From contig OZ037837.1 of the NCBI GenBank assembly GCA_964035575.1, positions 186,001-250,000 of the forward strand: DNA of 64,000 bases. The letters run 5' to 3'. The position numbers and the translations under genes were made by a program. Source of the DNA: Rhynchopus sp. YZ270_cl-10 (Eukaryota > Euglenozoa > Diplonemea > Diplonemida > Diplonemidae). Numbering within the stretch: the stretch's first letter is position 1; each line of letters begins with the position of its first letter. The notes under the pieces were generated by a model. The model saw only the letters and a list, made by a program, of their open reading frames with translations, was not told where the DNA came from and did not search any database. Shown here piece by piece: positions 11,101 through 21,557 of this stretch.

Positions 11101-11419
11101 TGTCGGAACTCTGCTCTGTTGTTGAGGTGGACTGCAGGCAGCAAGGGCGCAGGGGATGTCTCTTTGCACGCAGTCTGGGGGGAGTCTGTGGAGCTTCGTG
11201 TTCTGTGGCGGATGTGTGAAGAGAGTGATGAGCACAACAACGTTGACAACAGCAGCATGTGGCAAGCAGCTTGCAGCACGACACAATACGTGCAGGGGAA
11301 AGACACGTTCATCATTCTTCGGTTGTGGCATGTCGTCATTGTGCGTGTCTCCGTCGCTTCTGGCTTTGCTCGGGGGATTCGTCTCTGCTTCGTTTCGGAC
11401 GTGCTTCAACCACAAGCTT

Positions 11420-13018
11420 CCTCCTCGTTTGTTTATCTCCTCTTATGTTTGTCTCCTCATTTGTTTATCTCCTTGTTTATTTTTCTCCTCGTTTGTTTGT
11501 CACCTCGTATGTTTGTCTCCTCGTTTGTTTTGTCTCCTCGTTTGTTTTGTCTCCTTGTTTATTTGTCTCCTTGTTTATTTTTCTCCTCGTTTGTTTTGTC
11601 TCCTCGTATGTTTGTCTCCTCGTTTGTTTTGTCTCCTCGTTTGTTTTGTCTCCTTGTTTGTTTTGTCTCCTTGTTTATTTTTCTCCTCGTTTGTTTGTCA
11701 CCTCGTTTACTTGTCTCCTCGTTTGTTTTGTCTCCTCGTTTGTTTTGTCTCCTCGTTTGTTTTGTCTCCTTGTTTATTTTTCTCCTCGTTTGTTTGTCAC
11801 CTCGTATGTTTGTCTCCTCGTTTGTTTTGTCTCCTCGTTTGTTTTGTCTCCTCGTTTGTTTTGTCTCCTTGTTTATTTTTCTCCTCGTTTGTTTGTCACC
11901 TCGTATGTTTGTCTCCTCGTTTGTTTTGTCTCCTCGTTTGTTTTGTCTCCTTGTTTATTTGTCTCCTTGTTTATTTTTTCTCCTCGTTTGTTTTGTCTCC
12001 TCGTATGTTTGTCTCCTCGTTTGTTTTGTCTCCTCGTTTGTTTTGTCTCCTTGTTTATTTTTCTCCTCGTTTGTTTGTCACCTCGTATGTTTGTCTCCTC
12101 GTTTGTTTTGTCTCCTTGTTTATTTGTCTCCTTGTTTATTTTTTCTCCTCGTTTGTTTTGTCTCCTCGTATGTTTGTCTCCTCGTTTGTTTTGTCTCCTT
12201 GTTTATTTGTCTCCTTGTTTATTTTTCTCCTCGTTTGTTTTGTCTCCTCGTATGTTTGTCTCCTCGTTTGTTTTGTCTCCTCGTTTGTTTTGTCTCCTTG
12301 TTTGTTTTGTCTCCTTGTTTATTTTTCTCCTCGTTTGTTTGTCACCTCGTTTACTTGTCTCCTCGTTTGTTTTGTCTCCTCGTTTGTTTTGTCTCCTCGT
12401 TTGTTTTGTCTCCTTGTTTATTTTTCTCCTCGTTTGTTTGTCACCTCGTATGTTTGTCTCCTCGTTTGTTTTGTCTCCTCGTTTGTTTTGTCTCCTTGTT
12501 TATTTGTCTCCTTGTTTATTTTTTCTCCTCGTTTGTTTTGTCTCCTCGTATGTTTGTCTCCTCGTTTGTTTTGTCTCCTCGTTTGTTTTGTCTCCTTGTT
12601 TATTTTTCTCCTCGTTTGTTTGTCACCTCGTATGTTTGTCTCCTCGTTTGTTTTGTCTCCTTGTTTATTTGTCTCCTTGTTTATTTTTTCTCCTCGTTTG
12701 TTTTGTCTCCTCGTATGTTTGTCTCCTCGTTTGTTTTGTCTCCTCGTTTGTTTTGTCTCCTCGTTTGTTTTGTCTCCTCGTTTGTTTTGTCTCCTCGTTT
12801 GTTTTGTCTCCTCGTTTGTTTTGTCTCCTTGTTTATTTGTCTCCTTGTTTGTTTTGTCTCCTTGTTTATTTGTCTCCTCGTTTGTTTGTCACCTCGTTTA
12901 CTTGTCTCCTCGTTTGTTTTGTCTCCTCGTTTGTTTTGTCTCCTCGTTTGTTTTGTCTCCTCGTTTGTTTTGTCTCCTTGTTTATTTGTCTCCTCGTTTG
13001 TTTTTCTCCTCGTTTGTC
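11420..13018. repeat. 1.6-kb minisatellite of 16- and 17-bp units
   Basis: Roughly 97 units of TCTCCTCGTTTGTTTTG (17 bp) interspersed with 16-bp variants TCTCCTTGTTTATTTG and TCACCTCGTATGTTTG. Higher-order blocks recur several times, pointing to block duplication. Because 17 is not a multiple of three and the unit holds no plus-strand stop, all three plus frames stay open for more than 600 codons; these are artefacts of the repeat, not genes. Confidence 0.95.
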
Positions 13019-13829
13019 GCCCTTAATATCCTTTGTTTTCTTCTTTGTCGCCATGATACGTCTTTGGATTGTCCTCTCGTCCCCTGTCAGTCAACGTCCG
13101 ACCCCTGTGTTCCCTCTTCCCAGCTTACCCGTGTTGCTCCAGTAGTCTCGGTCGCGGCCGCTCATCTCGACACCTCCCCTGTCTCGGTCGTCTCCCCTCA
13201 TTGACGCCCTCCTAGACTCCAGGACACCTCGTCACCTATCTGACCTTGCTAAACGTGTTGACGAAGCCGGCGATACACTGCCTATACTGTCCAGTCATCT
13301 CCATTCTGAAGGCATCCATCTCGTCGATGAGGCGGATGGCGTACACCTCACATGGCTTGTGTCCCCCGTGCACTGAAAGCATCTCCCCAATGATCTGGGC
13401 AGCAGAATTGCGGAGGCACGACTGCATTTCCTCCTATCACCTATCTATCAAAAATAAGTTTGGCGGATTTGAAGATAATTTTCTTGTAATGTGACGCCTT
13501 CTTTACGCCATATGTACGACTGTGTTCTTATTATTAGGTATTAGGCCTACCGTGGCCGTTCTTCCCATGAGAGCCGTATCCAAACGTCGTAGATATCTTG
13601 ACTGTCTGCCTTCCCCCTGACCATCGTTTTCAATGAAGCACAGATTTTTTTTTTTTTTTTTTTTCAAACCCCAAAAGTCCCGAAAACCCCGAAAAACCCG
13701 CGTCCTGAAGTACGGGGGAGAGGTGGAGCACAAAAGGGGGGAAGGGGAAACGGTAAGACTCATGGCAACCGAAGAACGCGTCTTTCATTTCCAGACGTAT
13801 TGCATACTCGTACAAAATAAAACTGGGGA

Positions 13830-14260
13830 AAGCTTTTTGAAAATAATTAGCGAACACAAAAACCAGCGCGTGTGGAAAATAATAAAACCTACATTCTTGA
13901 GCTCTTCTATACGAAATGATTTTCATTGGACGCATCCCCTTCTCCAATTCAATTCAACAAACTGTAGCTTTCTCCCTCAAATTTCGTAAACTCAACCTGC
14001 GCCGAAGCTGCTGAGGTCGGAAGACAAAGAGTGAGGGCGAAGCACCACACGTATGAGCCCAAATGCTGCGCTTGTAATGCTGTATGCAAGTCGTATCCTA
14101 ACTATTAAAGACAAAGTGTATAGGTTAATTGCCAACAGTACGTCCCTCGACGGTACTGTGCGCTAAACCGGCCCAAGGGTACTATGACGCATACATATAA
14201 GCATAACATGCGACGAGCGCTAGGCCCAACGTGCATAACCAGTAACAAAGAACAAAGAGA
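13830..14260 (+). repeat. Dispersed repeat RB
   Basis: About 430 bp almost the same as the reverse complement of 39835-40225, including GAGTGAGGGCGAAGCACCAC and ACGTCCCTCGACGGTACTGT. The two copies sit 26 kb apart in opposite orientation. Confidence 0.85.
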
Positions 14261-14339
14261 ATAGTATGGAAGTGTCAACAGCAATAACGACAATAACGCC
14301 AATTTCTCTTTCCTTTTTTTTTTTTTTTTTTTCAAATGG

Positions 14340-14585
14340 AAAACGCTAATAACTTTTTGACCCCTCTCTGTAAGTGTTGGTTGAATTGGAGTCGGGGAGC
14401 ACAAGCAAAGGGCAATGACAGGAAAAGAATGAGTAAAAGAACAAGATAGAAGAGCCAGTATTTAAGTCTGAGTTTCACACACAATTCCAATCATTCGAGC
14501 CGAAGACATCCAAACATTTCGGTTTGTATTATTTCCTTACAACCGTACGCGAACCGCTTCATCTGTTGTATACAAAGAAAAAAAG
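14340..14585 (+). repeat. Dispersed repeat RC
   Basis: Shares GGAGCACAAGCAAAGGG and CATTTCGGTTTGTATTATTT with copies at 28340, 37640 (inverted), 55090 and 59030. Confidence 0.8.
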
Positions 14586-14804
14586 GAGAGGAAGATATTT
14601 TTTCTGATTCAAAGTGATGTTTATGTTTTGGGTACGGGGCGGAGAATAAAATCGAAATAGATTGACGACAGTGCAGGCAGTTGCTTTAGACTAAGCTAAG
14701 CCTCTGATGTGCAGAGTCAAGCCTTTTGCGCTCACCTCTTTCTTTTGAAAAATCAGTGTAGACACCCTTCCAACAGCGAACACACGGTGGTCGCAAGAGT
14801 GCAA

Positions 14805-17800
14805 CTAAAAAACATTATCGCGTTGCCTGTTGTCCTGTGCCTCAAGCACCCGGTAACAACCCTTATGTTGCACAAGAACGTCTTCAAGTGCAGACGGCAG
14901 TGTTGTCCCTTCAGGAGGCTCGTACAGACACACAACCCCGTCACGCACAGCCTCCTCGCACAGCGCCCAACTCCGACGCACAACATCCCCCATCACAGTC
15001 ACAAAGCGCTGGCTCCGTGCACCAACATCCCCGTGCTGCACAAGGCCGCTTGCAAGACCAGCACCGTTCAGTGCAGACTTCACAGACATGCGCTGCACAA
15101 ACCGTATCGCGTTCTCCATGTGTGCAGGTGCAGAACGCGACACGTTCCACCCAACACACACACAGTTCCCAAGCAGCGTCACCAGACTCCCTCCACTCTG
15201 ATCCAGTGCCGTCGTCAGTGTCACGAGTCGTGAGCTCATCTGGTGAAAGGCTGTGTTTTGTCCCACGTCACCAACTGCAAGCTGTGCAACTCCCAGTGTG
15301 CCGGAGGTCTGACGTGTGGAGACTGACAGGTTGTTTGTGGATGAAACAGACGACGCACATGTGGACATTGTCATTGTATGATTGACAGTTGGTGAAGAAG
15401 ACGTGTACTCGCAAAGTGGTGTTTCCCTTCGTCCCCCAAGTGAGACAGGCCACACACAGCACACCAACGTGTTCCCAGACACACCCTTCAAGTGAACTGC
15501 CTCTGGCACACCAGCAACAACACTGCACGACCCAGAGACAGACGTCCACAGGTCAGAGGGAACAGCCACAGCACCAGGTGTGCATGTGCTCTCAAGGCGT
15601 GATGCAACGTTCACTGTGTGTCCGAAGTAGTCTGTCCGTCCCGTCAGTGTGTTCTGCTCCACAGTCACAGGGCCAGTGTTCACACCAATGCGCACAGTCA
15701 GACCACCCCACAGCGACCCCTGACGAGAACAGATGGGTGCATCCTCAAGCAGAGACGCAGGCCAGTCTGCTTCGAAAAGACATTCCTGCACACGCAACCC
15801 AAACGCCACACCGTCGAAAGTGGATGCAAAGGCAATCATGAATGCGTCGCCAATGGTCTTCACCTCGTACCCACCACACATCCGCATCACATCACGCATC
15901 ACAGCGTTGTGGATCTGCAGTCCAGCACGCATCCCCTCAGGTGCGTTCTCCCAGATCAACGTCGACGCACGGATGTCTGTGAACACAATCGTTGCTGTCT
16001 CGCTGTCAAGCCCAGGCGGTGCCACAGTCGGCTGCTCCACATCATCCTGCTCATAAGTGGATGAATGCCTCACAAACAACGACTGCGGCATGTACGCCTT
16101 GTACTGGGTCAGGTGGTCCACAATCTCAATGAAGGACGCCTGAATAGCGTTTGGCGTCTTCAGCTCAGTAAGGTACGCCACCTGGTCCAGCTGCATGGAA
16201 GCAATGGCCTTCGCGCACCGTGCAGCCACAATGTTGTCGGAAAACTGCAGTCTGTACGCTTCGTTGCTAACACGATATTTGTAGACCAGGAACAGGATAA
16301 CGAACACAGCAAGCACACCGCCCACCACGATCAGGATGATGTGCCATGTTTCAAGCGCATCCTCGACCGTCGTCAGCACAGTGGGTGGAGCGTACGGTGC
16401 CATCCCCAGCGTCTCCCGGTAGAGGTCGCGCACCTTCTCGAGACCATGCCGCTCGGCACGGATGAGCCATCGGTGTCTGATCTCCTTCAGCGCTTCGTCC
16501 ACAGTAAGGTTTCCCTCAAGTGCCTTTGAAAACACCATGCCCACGTCCAGTGAGAAAAACGGAGCCTCAGGAATAGTGGAGTCCGGCGCAATGTTCTTCT
16601 CACCGATGTTTGTGAACCGCACAGTCTCAATGAACTGGTCCGCAATGTCCTTGCCCCACTCTTTCTCCCAGCCAGGTGCGTACAGATGCGACGCACGGAA
16701 CGGTTCAAATGCCGCAGACTGCCTGTCGGTCACCCACACGGCAGAATTCTTCGGCTCAATCAGATGCGACATGAAGTCAAATGTGGCATCAAAGTGCTGT
16801 GAGTGTGTTCCGATCAGCAGCGTGTACCCTCCCCCCAGGGCTGCGTACGGCGCGTAGTTGAGCAGCTTCCCAGAACGTCCCTTCACGGCATACGGGCAGC
16901 TTGTGTCTGTGCACTCCGTCAGCTTATTGTCGATGTCGACGTGTGTTGTTCCTGGGAAGGGAAATATCCTTGTCCTGTTCGTGCCTACACCTGCGTATGT
17001 GTTCTCCAAATAGAAATCACGCAGGAGTGCTCCCTGCCAGTTCACTGAGAACGCGCACGTGCCGTTCCTCCACCTCATGCGGGGAATGTTCATGCCTGAT
17101 GTCGAGTCTGCGTGTCTGTTGCACTCGTTGCCTGTGGCACGTGTCCCTGCCTGCCACACCGCCAGCGCCATTTCGAACCCCTTCCTGAACCCCTCGTGGT
17201 CAATATTCGCCTGGATTGTGACAGGGTCAAACCAGATGCCCTGCTGCGAGCCCTTCGTCTGCATGTATGTTGCAATGAACTGCATCACGTACTCTCCGTT
17301 CACAAGTGTCGTCAGGATGTCATCTGTGGGTCCCCTGCACTCACACCACCCACGGTCGGGGATCCCATCACCGTTCAAGTCCTGCCCGTCGAAGCGCTTC
17401 ACCATCGCTAGCAGCTCCTCGACAGTCTCTGGCTCGCTTCCGATGGGGACCAGGTCCTTCCGCCCAAACATGCCAATGAGACCACCGTCAGACGGCATGC
17501 CATAGGTGCGCTTGCGGTACGCAGTGTTCTGGTCACGGAAGAACGGAAGCAGATCGTCCCACGCCAGTTTGTCGTCACCACGAATCCTGTCCGTCAGGTC
17601 GCGGATGTGCCCCGAACGTGCCAGCTGCGGAAGGTCCAGCGACAGAATCATGTACCCGTCCTCCCCGAAGCCTCGGTCCGAAGCTGCTGCAATCCTGTTG
17701 ATGAGCGAGGCGGAGTCGTCACGCACAAGCGTCACGTTGCACCCTGTTTCGTCGTAGAAGCGCTTCACGTATGGGCCAAATGGACGCATTGCCCACTCCG

Positions 17801-17906
17801 ACATCACAATGCTGATCTGCACACCTTCATACTTGCGTGCTGCCTGCACATGTGTTCCTAGTGACAGGAACACAGCTAGAACAGCCACAGATCTGGCTAA
17901 CATCAT
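14805..17906 (-). CDS. Receptor adenylate cyclase with solute-binding ectodomain
   Basis: 1033 residues; ATG at 17906 (a second ATG follows at once). Signal peptide 1-22 (ending THVQA). Solute-binding-like ectodomain 24-510, clearly related to but diverged from that of 3646-6729; keeps the loop DLNGDGIPD (176-184) followed by RGWCEC. TM about 522-543. From AYRLQFSDN (residue 550) to the end it is nearly identical to the other gene. Cyclase domain: D643, D686, K682, D758, N765, R769 all present, so active adenylate cyclase expected. The second cyclase-like domain at the C terminus lacks catalytic residues. Between the two domains a Ser/Thr-rich linker differs from its paralogues. Ectodomain ligand unknown; binding of a small organic solute is the family expectation. 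Confidence 0.92.
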   Translation of the reverse strand: MMLARSVAVLAVFLSLGTHVQAARKYEGVQISIVMSEWAMRPFGPYVKRFYDETGCNVTLVRDDSASLINRIAAASDRGFGEDGYMILSLDLPQLARSGHIRDLTDRIRGDDKLAWDDLLPFFRDQNTAYRKRTYGMPSDGGLIGMFGRKDLVPIGSEPETVEELLAMVKRFDGQDLNGDGIPDRGWCECRGPTDDILTTLVNGEYVMQFIATYMQTKGSQQGIWFDPVTIQANIDHEGFRKGFEMALAVWQAGTRATGNECNRHADSTSGMNIPRMRWRNGTCAFSVNWQGALLRDFYLENTYAGVGTNRTRIFPFPGTTHVDIDNKLTECTDTSCPYAVKGRSGKLLNYAPYAALGGGYTLLIGTHSQHFDATFDFMSHLIEPKNSAVWVTDRQSAAFEPFRASHLYAPGWEKEWGKDIADQFIETVRFTNIGEKNIAPDSTIPEAPFFSLDVGMVFSKALEGNLTVDEALKEIRHRWLIRAERHGLEKVRDLYRETLGMAPYAPPTVLTTVEDALETWHIILIVVGGVLAVFVILFLVYKYRVSNEAYRLQFSDNIVAARCAKAIASMQLDQVAYLTELKTPNAIQASFIEIVDHLTQYKAYMPQSLFVRHSSTYEQDDVEQPTVAPPGLDSETATIVFTDIRASTLIWENAPEGMRAGLQIHNAVMRDVMRMCGGYEVKTIGDAFMIAFASTFDGVAFGLRVQECLFEADWPASLLEDAPICSRQGSLWGGLTVRIGVNTGPVTVEQNTLTGRTDYFGHTVNVASRLESTCTPGAVAVPSDLWTSVSGSCSVVAGVPEAVHLKGVSGNTLVCCVWPVSLGGRRETPLCEYTSSSPTVNHTMTMSTCASSVSSTNNLSVSTRQTSGTLGVAQLAVGDVGQNTAFHQMSSRLVTLTTALDQSGGSLVTLLGNCVCVGWNVSRSAPAHMENAIRFVQRMSVKSALNGAGLASGLVQHGDVGARSQRFVTVMGDVVRRSWALCEEAVRDGVVCLYEPPEGTTLPSALEDVLVQHKGCYRVLEAQDNRQRDNVF

Positions 17907-17955
17907 GTTGTATTAGAAAGTTCCTGAAAGTGAGTGGCATGCAGAGGGGCAGGGG
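17907..17955 (-). promoter_or_regulatory. Pyrimidine tract and AG before the start codon
   Basis: Minus-strand C/T-rich run followed by TTTCAG (AG ends at 17924), 17 bases before the ATG. It could be a trans-splice acceptor; the same layout is seen above 6729. Confidence 0.4.
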
Positions 17956-18249
17956 AATAGAGAGAAACCAGCACCGCGACACAAACCTCAACAGGAGAGA
18001 GGGCAAAGCGGACCGCAACACAAGGAAGTATGACCCTTGCTTCCCTCTGTGTCGAGGTCTTGACAGTGCAATGAAGTGACAGAGGGTGGTGGTGCACAGC
18101 ACTATCGAAGCAAGGGTGTCCTGGCAACCGCTAGTTTGGAAAACCCTGAAGAAGGAGTGGGGAGGTGTGTTCTATTAGTAAGCAGGGGGACAGGTGTTTG
18201 CTTCTTTTTGTTTTGTGTGTACTCGCTGTGGTGTAAATATAACTGTGTT

Positions 18250-18415
18250 GTCATAGTTTCCCTAAAACTTCGCACACAACGCTTTTGGTTTTTGGGAGAC
18301 ACACAAGGTGCCAGGTTATGATATGCACGGAACCACCCTGCACCTGTTTGTCATATTGTTTCCCGTGCAATACATGGAGAAACGTTTCGTGCTCGAAACC
18401 ACGGAAAGCTTTTTT
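18250..18415 (+). repeat. Dispersed repeat RK
   Basis: Best match to 7590-7720; includes the TTTTTGGGAGACACACAAGG upstream part. Confidence 0.75.
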
Positions 18416-18599
18416 GATAAAAAATGAGCGAAGCACAGAAACCAGCGCTCCTAAACTCAGAAATGAGGTGAGTGCACAAGAGAAGGGTCATAATGTACAC
18501 TCTGTCGATTCTAAAACAGACAGAGGCGGGGAAAAATCGCGAATAGAAAAATGGGGCAGATATTGAAAAGTTGGAACGCTTCCTCACCCCAGATCACGC

Positions 18600-18880
18600 A
18601 TCGGACGAAATAAAACCCTCGGAATAGAACCCCTGAAAAGGGGACACATGCGGAATTGAAACCGCACCACCACTGTTCCTTGTTGTTTCACCACCCCCGC
18701 AAAAAACAAAACAATAAAGACCAAAAGGAGAGGTTATGGCGAAACGCAAACACCTTGACTTGTCGGTGAAATGTTGGCTCCACGCCAACCTGCCCCAGAA
18801 TAGAAAAAACCAAAGTTCGTGTTCGGTACGGTACGGTGTTCAATTTCCTTTTTTTAGAATTGCAGGTAATCATAAGAAAA
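18600..18880 (-). repeat. Dispersed repeat RG
   Basis: Shares GAGAGGTTATGGCGAAACGC and TGTCGGTGAAATGTTGGCTC with 28035-28275 (same orientation) and, inverted, 21860-22060. The minus strand carries GGGGTTCTATTCC, which resembles a tRNA B-box; a tRNA-derived SINE is possible but no A-box is convincing. Confidence 0.65.
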
Positions 18881-19194
18881 AATCACAACTATAGTTCCTA
18901 TTATGAACAAGCGGAATGAGTGATGAGAAGCGCAAATGTGCTGAAGACCAAGTAGCATTCAGAATCAGTCACTGGGCATTAGCAGAATGTGTGTCATGGA
19001 CATTCCTTCTGCACGTACCACATAAGTAGCCGTAGTGGGTTGCTTCCCTCTGTGGAAAAAGAAGTTACGAAAAATCCACACTGTACTTCACATAATCACG
19101 GCACGTCCTGTAAAGAACAGTGCTCGTGCTACGCCAATACGCAGGACACTTCTCAGACATGCGCCACTCCATGTCCTGCAAAGAAGACACTGTT

Positions 19195-19345
19195 AGATTG
19201 AAACTGCACCCCAACTTTTCCTTTCCTGTGTTTCCCCACCCACAAACAATAAAAAAAGGTAAAACAATAAATAAAAAAGGGAGCCCTTGTCGTGAAACAC
19301 ATACACACGACCTGTCGGTGAAGTCTAGCACTATACTCCGCGAAC
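19195..19345 (-). repeat. Dispersed repeat RG, diverged copy
   Basis: Same order of motifs as the 18.6-kb copy (GATTGAAACTGCACC, AAACAATAAA, CGACCTGTCGGTGAA) with many substitutions. Confidence 0.6.
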
Positions 19346-19469
19346 ATCTCTTGCTTGTGGGTCGAGCCAATGAAAAATGAAAACCCCGTCAAAGGCCCAC
19401 TTCTCTATTTATGGGGCGTGTCCCGTTTGTTTCACATACATCCCAATCTCACGCAAGGTAGAAGCACAA

Positions 19470-21557
19470 CTAAAACACATTATCGCGTTCCATGTTGTCC
19501 CGTGCCTCAAGCACCCGGTAACAACCCTTGTGTTGCACAAGAACGTCTTCAAGTGCAGACGGCAGTGTTGTCCCTTCAGGAGGCTCGTACAGACACACAA
19601 CCCCGTCACGCACAGCCTCCTCGCACAGCGCCCAACTCCGACGCACAACATCCCCCATCACAGTCACAAAGCGCTGGCTCCGTGCACCAACATCCCCGTG
19701 CTGCACAAGGCCGCTTGCAAGACCAGCACCGTTCAGTGCAGACTTCACAGACATGCGCTGCACAAACCGTATCGCGTTCTCCATGTGTGCAGGTGCCGAA
19801 CGCGACACGTTCCACCCAACACACACACAGTTCCCAAGCAGCGTCACCAGACTCCCTCCACTCTGCTCCAGTGCCGTCGTCAGTGTCACGAGTCGTGAGC
19901 TCATCTGGTGAAAGGCTAGGTTTTTCCCCACGTCACCAACTGCAAGCTGTGCAACTCCCAGTGTTCCCGAGGTCTGACGTGTGGAGACTGAGATGTTGAT
20001 TGTGGATGAAACAGACGACGCACATGTGGATATTGTCATTGTCAGATTCGCAGTTGGTGAAGAAGACTCGCAAAGTGGTGTTTCCCTTCGTCCCCCAAGT
20101 GAGACAGGCCACACACAGCACACCAACGTGTTCCCAGACACACCCTTCAAGTGAACTGCCTCTGGCACACCAGCAACAGCACTGCACGACTCAGAGACAG
20201 ACGTCCACAGGTCAGAGGGAACAGCCACAGCACCAGGCGTGCATGTGCTCTCAAGGCGTGATGCAACGTTCACTGTGTGTCCAAGATAGTCTGTCCGTCC
20301 CGTCAGTGTGTTCTGCTCCACAGTCACAGGGCCTGTGTTCACACCAATGCGCACAGTCAGACCACCCCACAGCGACCCCTGACGAGAACAGATGGGTGCA
20401 TCCTCAAGCAGAGATGCAGGCCAGTCTGCTTCGAAAAGACGTTCCTGCACACGCAACCCAAACGCCACACCGTCGAAAGTGGATGCAAAGGCAATCATGA
20501 ATGCGTCGCCAATGGTCTTCACCTCGTACCCACCACACATCCGCATCACCTCACGCATCACAGCGTTGTGGATCTGCAGTCCAGCACGCATCCCCTCAGG
20601 TGTGTTCTCCCAGATCGACGTCGACGCACGGATGTCTGTGAACACAATCGTTGCTGTCTCGCTGTCAAGCCCAGGCGGTGCCACAGTCGGCTGCTGCACA
20701 CCGTCCTCATCCACCTCAAACAGCGCAGCAGGGAGGTACGGACGGTACTTCCGCAGGTTCTCCTCCAAGTTCCGCAGTGCCGCTGTCATCCCCTCAGGCA
20801 GGTCACCCTCATGCGCCTTCAGCAGCTCCGCCACCTGCTCCACGTCGTAGCCAGCCAGGAGTGCTGCAATTTCCTGCACAGCGTTGATCGTCCGCTCCAT
20901 TGATGCCTGCTCCTTCAGGAGACCACGTGCAAAGCCTCGTGTTGCGATGAAGTCGATGACAAACACACTCAAAGCCGTGATCTGCCGGTTCAGACCGTAG
21001 ATCTTGGTGGGGCAGGGGAAGTCTGTACACTGATTTGCTCTCTCCATGAGTGCTGCCCTCTCCTCCTGTGGAAGGATACCAGGGATGTCGAGGATGCCAA
21101 ACCTGAAGAATTCTTCCACACCCATGACAACGAAGTACACCACTGCGACACAGACGACACACATGCTGTAGCGTGTGGGCACCTCCATCACAAGGAGGAA
21201 GTCCACCACAAGCACGAGCAACGGCCATGCAGTGTTACCTACAGCACGGGCAGTGACGTCAGCACAAAAAATTCCAAGAACGTAGATGTAGGAAATAAAC
21301 ACTATTGCGGGTGTGGTCAGCTTGACTTTGCAGAGAACCAGCATGATGGCGTAGATCGCAGTGCAGATTGAGAACAGTCTTGTGGCGGAATATAAGTACC
21401 GTCCTCGTAGCTCAGACAAGACTTCGTAAAAGCCTATCATCATTGACGACAACGCTGCAATGTTCATGAAGAATAACAGCTTCCGCTTCCGTGTGTCCTT
21501 CTTGTCCAGTGTCCCATCCAGCGACAGCACAGCATCCAGACAGCGCATTGTGTTCAT
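19470..21557 (-). CDS. Six-TM receptor adenylate cyclase
   Basis: 695 residues if begun at the ATG at 21557 (MNTMRCLDAV); the ATG at 21548 matches the start of all paralogues and gives 692. The upstream AG (CACAG just before 21557) favours the longer form slightly. Residues about 24-146 hold five hydrophobic segments, then a loop with CTDFPC, then a sixth near 190-206. Helical linker to KYRPYLPAALF. The cyclase domain has FTDIRAS, VKTIGDAF, TDYLGHTVN and VNVASR, all catalytic positions kept. A Ser/Thr linker (SSSPTANLTMT) and a degenerate second cyclase domain complete it. It shares its cytoplasmic half with the solute-binding-type cyclases although the sensor is unrelated. Expected to make cAMP; stimulus unknown. 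Confidence 0.9.
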   Translation of the reverse strand: MNTMRCLDAVLSLDGTLDKKDTRKRKLLFFMNIAALSSMMIGFYEVLSELRGRYLYSATRLFSICTAIYAIMLVLCKVKLTTPAIVFISYIYVLGIFCADVTARAVGNTAWPLLVLVVDFLLVMEVPTRYSMCVVCVAVVYFVVMGVEEFFRFGILDIPGILPQEERAALMERANQCTDFPCPTKIYGLNRQITALSVFVIDFIATRGFARGLLKEQASMERTINAVQEIAALLAGYDVEQVAELLKAHEGDLPEGMTAALRNLEENLRKYRPYLPAALFEVDEDGVQQPTVAPPGLDSETATIVFTDIRASTSIWENTPEGMRAGLQIHNAVMREVMRMCGGYEVKTIGDAFMIAFASTFDGVAFGLRVQERLFEADWPASLLEDAPICSRQGSLWGGLTVRIGVNTGPVTVEQNTLTGRTDYLGHTVNVASRLESTCTPGAVAVPSDLWTSVSESCSAVAGVPEAVHLKGVSGNTLVCCVWPVSLGGRRETPLCESSSPTANLTMTISTCASSVSSTINISVSTRQTSGTLGVAQLAVGDVGKNLAFHQMSSRLVTLTTALEQSGGSLVTLLGNCVCVGWNVSRSAPAHMENAIRFVQRMSVKSALNGAGLASGLVQHGDVGARSQRFVTVMGDVVRRSWALCEEAVRDGVVCLYEPPEGTTLPSALEDVLVQHKGCYRVLEARDNMERDNVF

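Larger units (their letters stand above)
8710..13817 (-). mobile_element. Old tyrosine-recombinase retroelement (DIRS-like, VIPER/TATE order)
   Basis: A broken, old copy read on the minus strand. Parts in order: 5' block and A-tract (about 13817-13640), a hydrophilic linker blown up into minisatellites (13018-11420 and 10838-10596), recombinase core (about 10600-10230, with the HSLRRG box near 10250), a reverse-transcriptase start resembling GSLRFVDGRKL near 9.8 kb, RNase H-like stretches (about 9130-9200 and 9000), and the 3' block at 8710-8770. The coding parts are interrupted several times. The order recombinase then RT then RNase H is that of VIPER/TATE elements of kinetoplastids rather than classical DIRS1. 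Another dispersed repeat (RF, about 11000-11090) lies within it. Confidence 0.72.
13818..14804. other. Intergenic DNA built from dispersed repeats
   Basis: Contains RB (13830-14260) and RC (14340-14585), then the conserved 3' flank of the cyclase below (about 14660-14800). No coding frame supported. Confidence 0.65.
17956..19469. other. Intergenic repeat mosaic, no gene seen
   Basis: Contains RK (18250-18415), part of RC (about 18480-18595) and two copies of RG (18600-18880, 19195-19345). A stretch at 19105-19150 resembles the conserved 3' flank of the six-TM cyclases. No supported gene. Confidence 0.65.

Noticed and set aside
11119-13204. Three overlapping plus-strand frames of 628-682 codons, Cys/Leu/Phe-rich
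   Set aside because: They are translations of the 16/17-bp minisatellite in its three frames; no unique domain and no reason to prefer one frame.
18600-18700. tRNA gene suggested by GGGGTTCTATTCC on the minus strand
   Set aside because: No acceptor stem, anticodon arm or A-box could be laid out; kept only as a possible SINE hint.
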